23,956 bases of DNA from an uncultured Halieaceae bacterium (GTDB taxonomy: Bacteria; Pseudomonadota; Gammaproteobacteria; Pseudomonadales; Halieaceae), in NCBI GenBank assembly GCA_913063005.1, contig CAJXZI010000007.1, forward strand, positions 1 to 23,956, written 5' to 3'. Below are positions 22,080 to 23,956 of the stretch, piece by piece. The notes beneath the pieces were generated by a model. That model had not been told where the DNA came from and searched no databases. It saw nothing but the letters and a program-made list of their open reading frames with translations. The position numbers and the translations under genes were made by a program. The stretch's first letter is position 1, and every line of letters begins with the position of its first letter.

Positions 22080-23420
22080 ATGTCTCGTAAGTATTTTGGC
22101 ACTGACGGTATACGGGGTCGTGTTGGCGACTCGCCCGTAACGCCCGATTTTATGCTCAAGTTAGGCTGGGCGACTGGAAAGGTCTTCGCGAGCGGCGAGG
22201 GTGCCCGCCCCACTGTTGTCATCGGGAAAGATACGAGAGTATCGGGCTACATGCTCGAGTCAGCTCTCCAGGCAGGCTTGGTTGCCGCCGGTGCAAACGT
22301 CAAGCTTCTTGGACCGCTTCCGACGCCGGGCATTGCACTACTGACCCGAAGTCAAAAGGCAGACGCGGGTATCGTGATTAGCGCCTCGCACAACCCTTAC
22401 TACGACAACGGTATTAAGTTTTTCAACGGTCAAGGTAGCAAGCTGTCTGATGAGCTGGAACTCCAAATCGAGGCGATGATCGATGCGCCTATGGAGACGG
22501 TTGACTCTGAGCAACTGGGTAAGGCGAGTCGTATCGCGGATGCAGCAGGCCGTTATATCGAATACTGCAAGTCGACATTTCCCGATGAACTCAGTCTTAA
22601 AGGACTGAAAATAGTTATCGACTGCGCCCATGGTGCGACTTATCACATTGCGCCCGGGGTATTCGAAGAATTAGGCGCTGAGATCACTTTGATGGGGGCT
22701 TCACCTGACGGCTACAACATAAACGATGGTGTTGGGTCCACTGAACCGGCGGCGTTGCAGCAGAGGGTGCTGGAGGAAAAAGCCGACCTCGGCATAGCCT
22801 TTGACGGCGATGGCGACCGTCTACAGATGGTGAACCACGCCGGTGAACTGCTAACGGGCGATGATGTTTTGTACATACTCGCGATGCATCGCCTAGCCAC
22901 CGGAGGGAGTGATGCCGGTGTTGTAGGCACACTGATGACGAATATGGGGCTGGAGTTAGCGCTCGAGCAGAGTGGATTACGCCTTGCTAGAGCAAAGGTG
23001 GGTGACCGCTACGTTAAAGAGCTCATGGTGGCTGAGGGCTGGAGTCTCGGTGGTGAGTCGTCCGGGCACATTATTTGCGGCAACTTGAGTACTACGGGCG
23101 ACGGCGTTATTGCCGCGCTGCAGGTGTTGTCGGCTGTTGTAGCCTCGGGCCGCGGATTACAGGAGCTTACCTCTGGGTTTACTCCACTGCCCCAAGTGCT
23201 GGTCAATGTTCGCATTAGGAAAGGGTTCGATATCACCGCGCATCAGGCAATAAGCGACGCCTGCGAGCGCGTTGAGCGCGAGCTCGTGGGTCGTGGACGA
23301 TTGTTACTTCGCCCGTCGGGTACAGAACCCGTGATTCGTGTCATGGTGGAGGGCGATGAGACCGTTGCCATTGACACCTTGGCGAACGAAGTAGCAGAGG
23401 CGATTCGGCAGGCCGCTTAA
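22080..23420 (+). CDS. glmM: Phosphoglucosamine mutase
   Basis: Interconverts glucosamine-6-phosphate and glucosamine-1-phosphate for UDP-GlcNAc, hence peptidoglycan and lipopolysaccharide. The 446-aa protein has all four phosphohexomutase elements: N-terminal KYFGTDGIRG, the phosphoserine loop ISASHNPYYDNG with catalytic Ser103, the metal loop FDGDGDR (241-247), the sugar loop GGESSGH, and the phosphate-binding loop LRPSGTEPVIRVM (from about 410). A GGGGGCAGG stretch precedes the ATG, nine bases after the folP stop, so it is in one operon with folP. Confidence 0.97.
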   Translation: MSRKYFGTDGIRGRVGDSPVTPDFMLKLGWATGKVFASGEGARPTVVIGKDTRVSGYMLESALQAGLVAAGANVKLLGPLPTPGIALLTRSQKADAGIVISASHNPYYDNGIKFFNGQGSKLSDELELQIEAMIDAPMETVDSEQLGKASRIADAAGRYIEYCKSTFPDELSLKGLKIVIDCAHGATYHIAPGVFEELGAEITLMGASPDGYNINDGVGSTEPAALQQRVLEEKADLGIAFDGDGDRLQMVNHAGELLTGDDVLYILAMHRLATGGSDAGVVGTLMTNMGLELALEQSGLRLARAKVGDRYVKELMVAEGWSLGGESSGHIICGNLSTTGDGVIAALQVLSAVVASGRGLQELTSGFTPLPQVLVNVRIRKGFDITAHQAISDACERVERELVGRGRLLLRPSGTEPVIRVMVEGDETVAIDTLANEVAEAIRQAA

Positions 23421-23421
23421 T

Positions 23422-23448
23422 AAGAGTCTTGCCCCCGGGGCGGCTCTT
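23422..23448 (+). terminator. GC-rich hairpin after glmM
   Basis: AAGAG (23422-23426) and CTCTT (23444-23448) flank a GC core, GCCCC-C-GGGGC (23431-23441), giving a two-part stem directly behind the glmM stop. It is not followed by a U-run, so if it terminates it does so poorly. It also overlaps the candidate secG promoter. Confidence 0.4.
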
Positions 23449-23457
23449 GGGTAGACT
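23429..23457 (+). promoter_or_regulatory. Candidate sigma-70 promoter for secG-tRNA-Leu
   Basis: TTGCCC (23429-23434) and TAGACT (23452-23457) are spaced by 17 bases, about 60 bases before the secG start. The match is moderate. The -35 element lies within the hairpin behind glmM. Confidence 0.4.
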
Positions 23458-23514
23458 CGCGCACCCTTAGTGATGGTGTTTGCAAAGTGCACAACACCAC
23501 GTTCGGAGAAACAC

Positions 23515-23883
23515 GTGAATCAGGTTATTTTGGTCGTACACCTCTTGGTGGCGCTAGCAATCATCGGACTCATTTTGCTGCAGCGTGGCAAAGGGGCGGA
23601 TGTGGGTGCCTCGTTTGGTGGTGGTGCGTCACAAACTGTATTTGGCTCGTCTGGCGGTGGCAATGTGCTCACTTCTGCAACGGGCTGGCTGTCGGCTATT
23701 TTCTTTGCCACCAGCTTTGGTCTGGCAATGATTGCGGATCAGCAATATGCGGAAACCGATGACCTTGGTTTTGATGTTCCTCTTGAGGCTGTCGAAGCGG
23801 CACCTCTGGCTCCCACAGGCGATCTACCGCTAGTGGACGAAGCCAATGAAAATTCAGGTACTAGCGATCTTCCGATCGACTAA
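23515..23883 (+). CDS. secG: SecG preprotein translocase subunit
   Basis: Inner-membrane subunit of the SecYEG protein-export channel. The 122-aa protein has two membrane helices (about 3-22 and 53-73) joined by the conserved loop LLQRGKGADVGASFGGGASQTVFGSSGGGN. The tail is acidic and longer than in E. coli SecG (110 aa). I chose GTG at 23515, since GGAG at 23505-23508 is well placed and the protein then begins directly with the first helix; the open frame extends upstream but without family similarity. It sits between glmM and tRNA-Leu. The tpiA gene found here in Pseudomonas is absent. Confidence 0.95.
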   Translation: MNQVILVVHLLVALAIIGLILLQRGKGADVGASFGGGASQTVFGSSGGGNVLTSATGWLSAIFFATSFGLAMIADQQYAETDDLGFDVPLEAVEAAPLAPTGDLPLVDEANENSGTSDLPID

Positions 23884-23897
23884 GTACTACACGACTT

Positions 23898-23956
23898 GCG
23901 GAAGTGGTGGAATTGGTAGACACGCTATCTTGAGGGGGTAGTGGCCTATGGCTGTG
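23898..23956 (+). tRNA. leuU: tRNA-Leu(GAG), 5' part, cut by the window edge
   Basis: The sequence begins GCGGAAG (acceptor strand), followed by the D-arm GTGGAATTGGTAGACAC, typical of leucine tRNAs. The anticodon stem CTATC/GGTAG encloses the loop TTGAGGG, giving anticodon GAG at 23932-23934, which reads CUC and CUU. The last bases are the start of the long class II variable arm. Its position just after secG matches E. coli leuU. The T-arm and 3' end lie outside the window. Confidence 0.93.

Noticed and set aside
1..23956. CRISPR arrays, transposases, phage or toxin-antitoxin genes, rRNA
   Set aside because: No regularly spaced identical repeats, transposase motifs or terminal inverted repeats were seen; nearly all coding space belongs to recognised metabolic or housekeeping genes.

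Overview
The window looks like chromosomal DNA of a marine-type gammaproteobacterium. The right half carries a gammaproteobacterial housekeeping neighbourhood: carA-carB-greA, yhbY/rlmE, ftsH, folP, glmM, secG and the start of tRNA-Leu(GAG). FtsH and CarA read closest to Pseudomonas-like proteins. The left half is a lipid/acyl-CoA operon of the kind common in OM60/NOR5 (Halieaceae)-like bacteria. That genus-level placement is inference, since no search was run.

Layout. (1) 1-909: the tail of an unrecognised gene, then a YebC/YeeN-family protein with an odd N-terminus. (2) 910-1329 (minus): a small VOC/glyoxalase-fold protein. (3) 1330-1607: a divergent control region with a 15-bp palindrome inside a plausible promoter. 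(4) 1608-8146: seven tightly packed plus-strand genes, namely an ACAD10/11-like acyl-CoA dehydrogenase, a MaoC-type hydratase, an MFE-2-like SDR, a thiolase, a quinone-oxidoreductase-like MDR, an iron-type alcohol dehydrogenase and a hotdog thioesterase. Together they encode a full beta-oxidation-like spiral, probably through (R)-3-hydroxyacyl-CoA, plus accessory redox and CoA-release steps. (5) 8419-10465 (minus): an SDR and an MFS transporter overlapping by 17 bases. (6) 10737-15581: carA, carB and greA, overlapping or nearly so (carbamoyl phosphate synthesis and transcript-cleavage factor). (7) 15629-17706: feoA-feoB ferrous iron uptake, set inside the usual greA-yhbY neighbourhood. (8) 17702-17791: a degenerate 15-bp tandem repeat between convergent genes. 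(9) 17778-18475 (minus): yhbY and a small unknown gene. (10) 18496-23883: rlmE, ftsH, folP, glmM, secG. (11) 23898 to the end: tRNA-Leu(GAG), cut by the window edge.

No CRISPR array, insertion sequence, phage gene or rRNA was seen. The parts most worth a second look are the self-contained (R)-type beta-oxidation operon with its palindromic operator, the 15-bp repeat array after feoB, a sigma-32-like promoter before ftsH, and the altered N-terminus of the YebC-family gene. No strong case for an entirely new defence or mobile system is visible.
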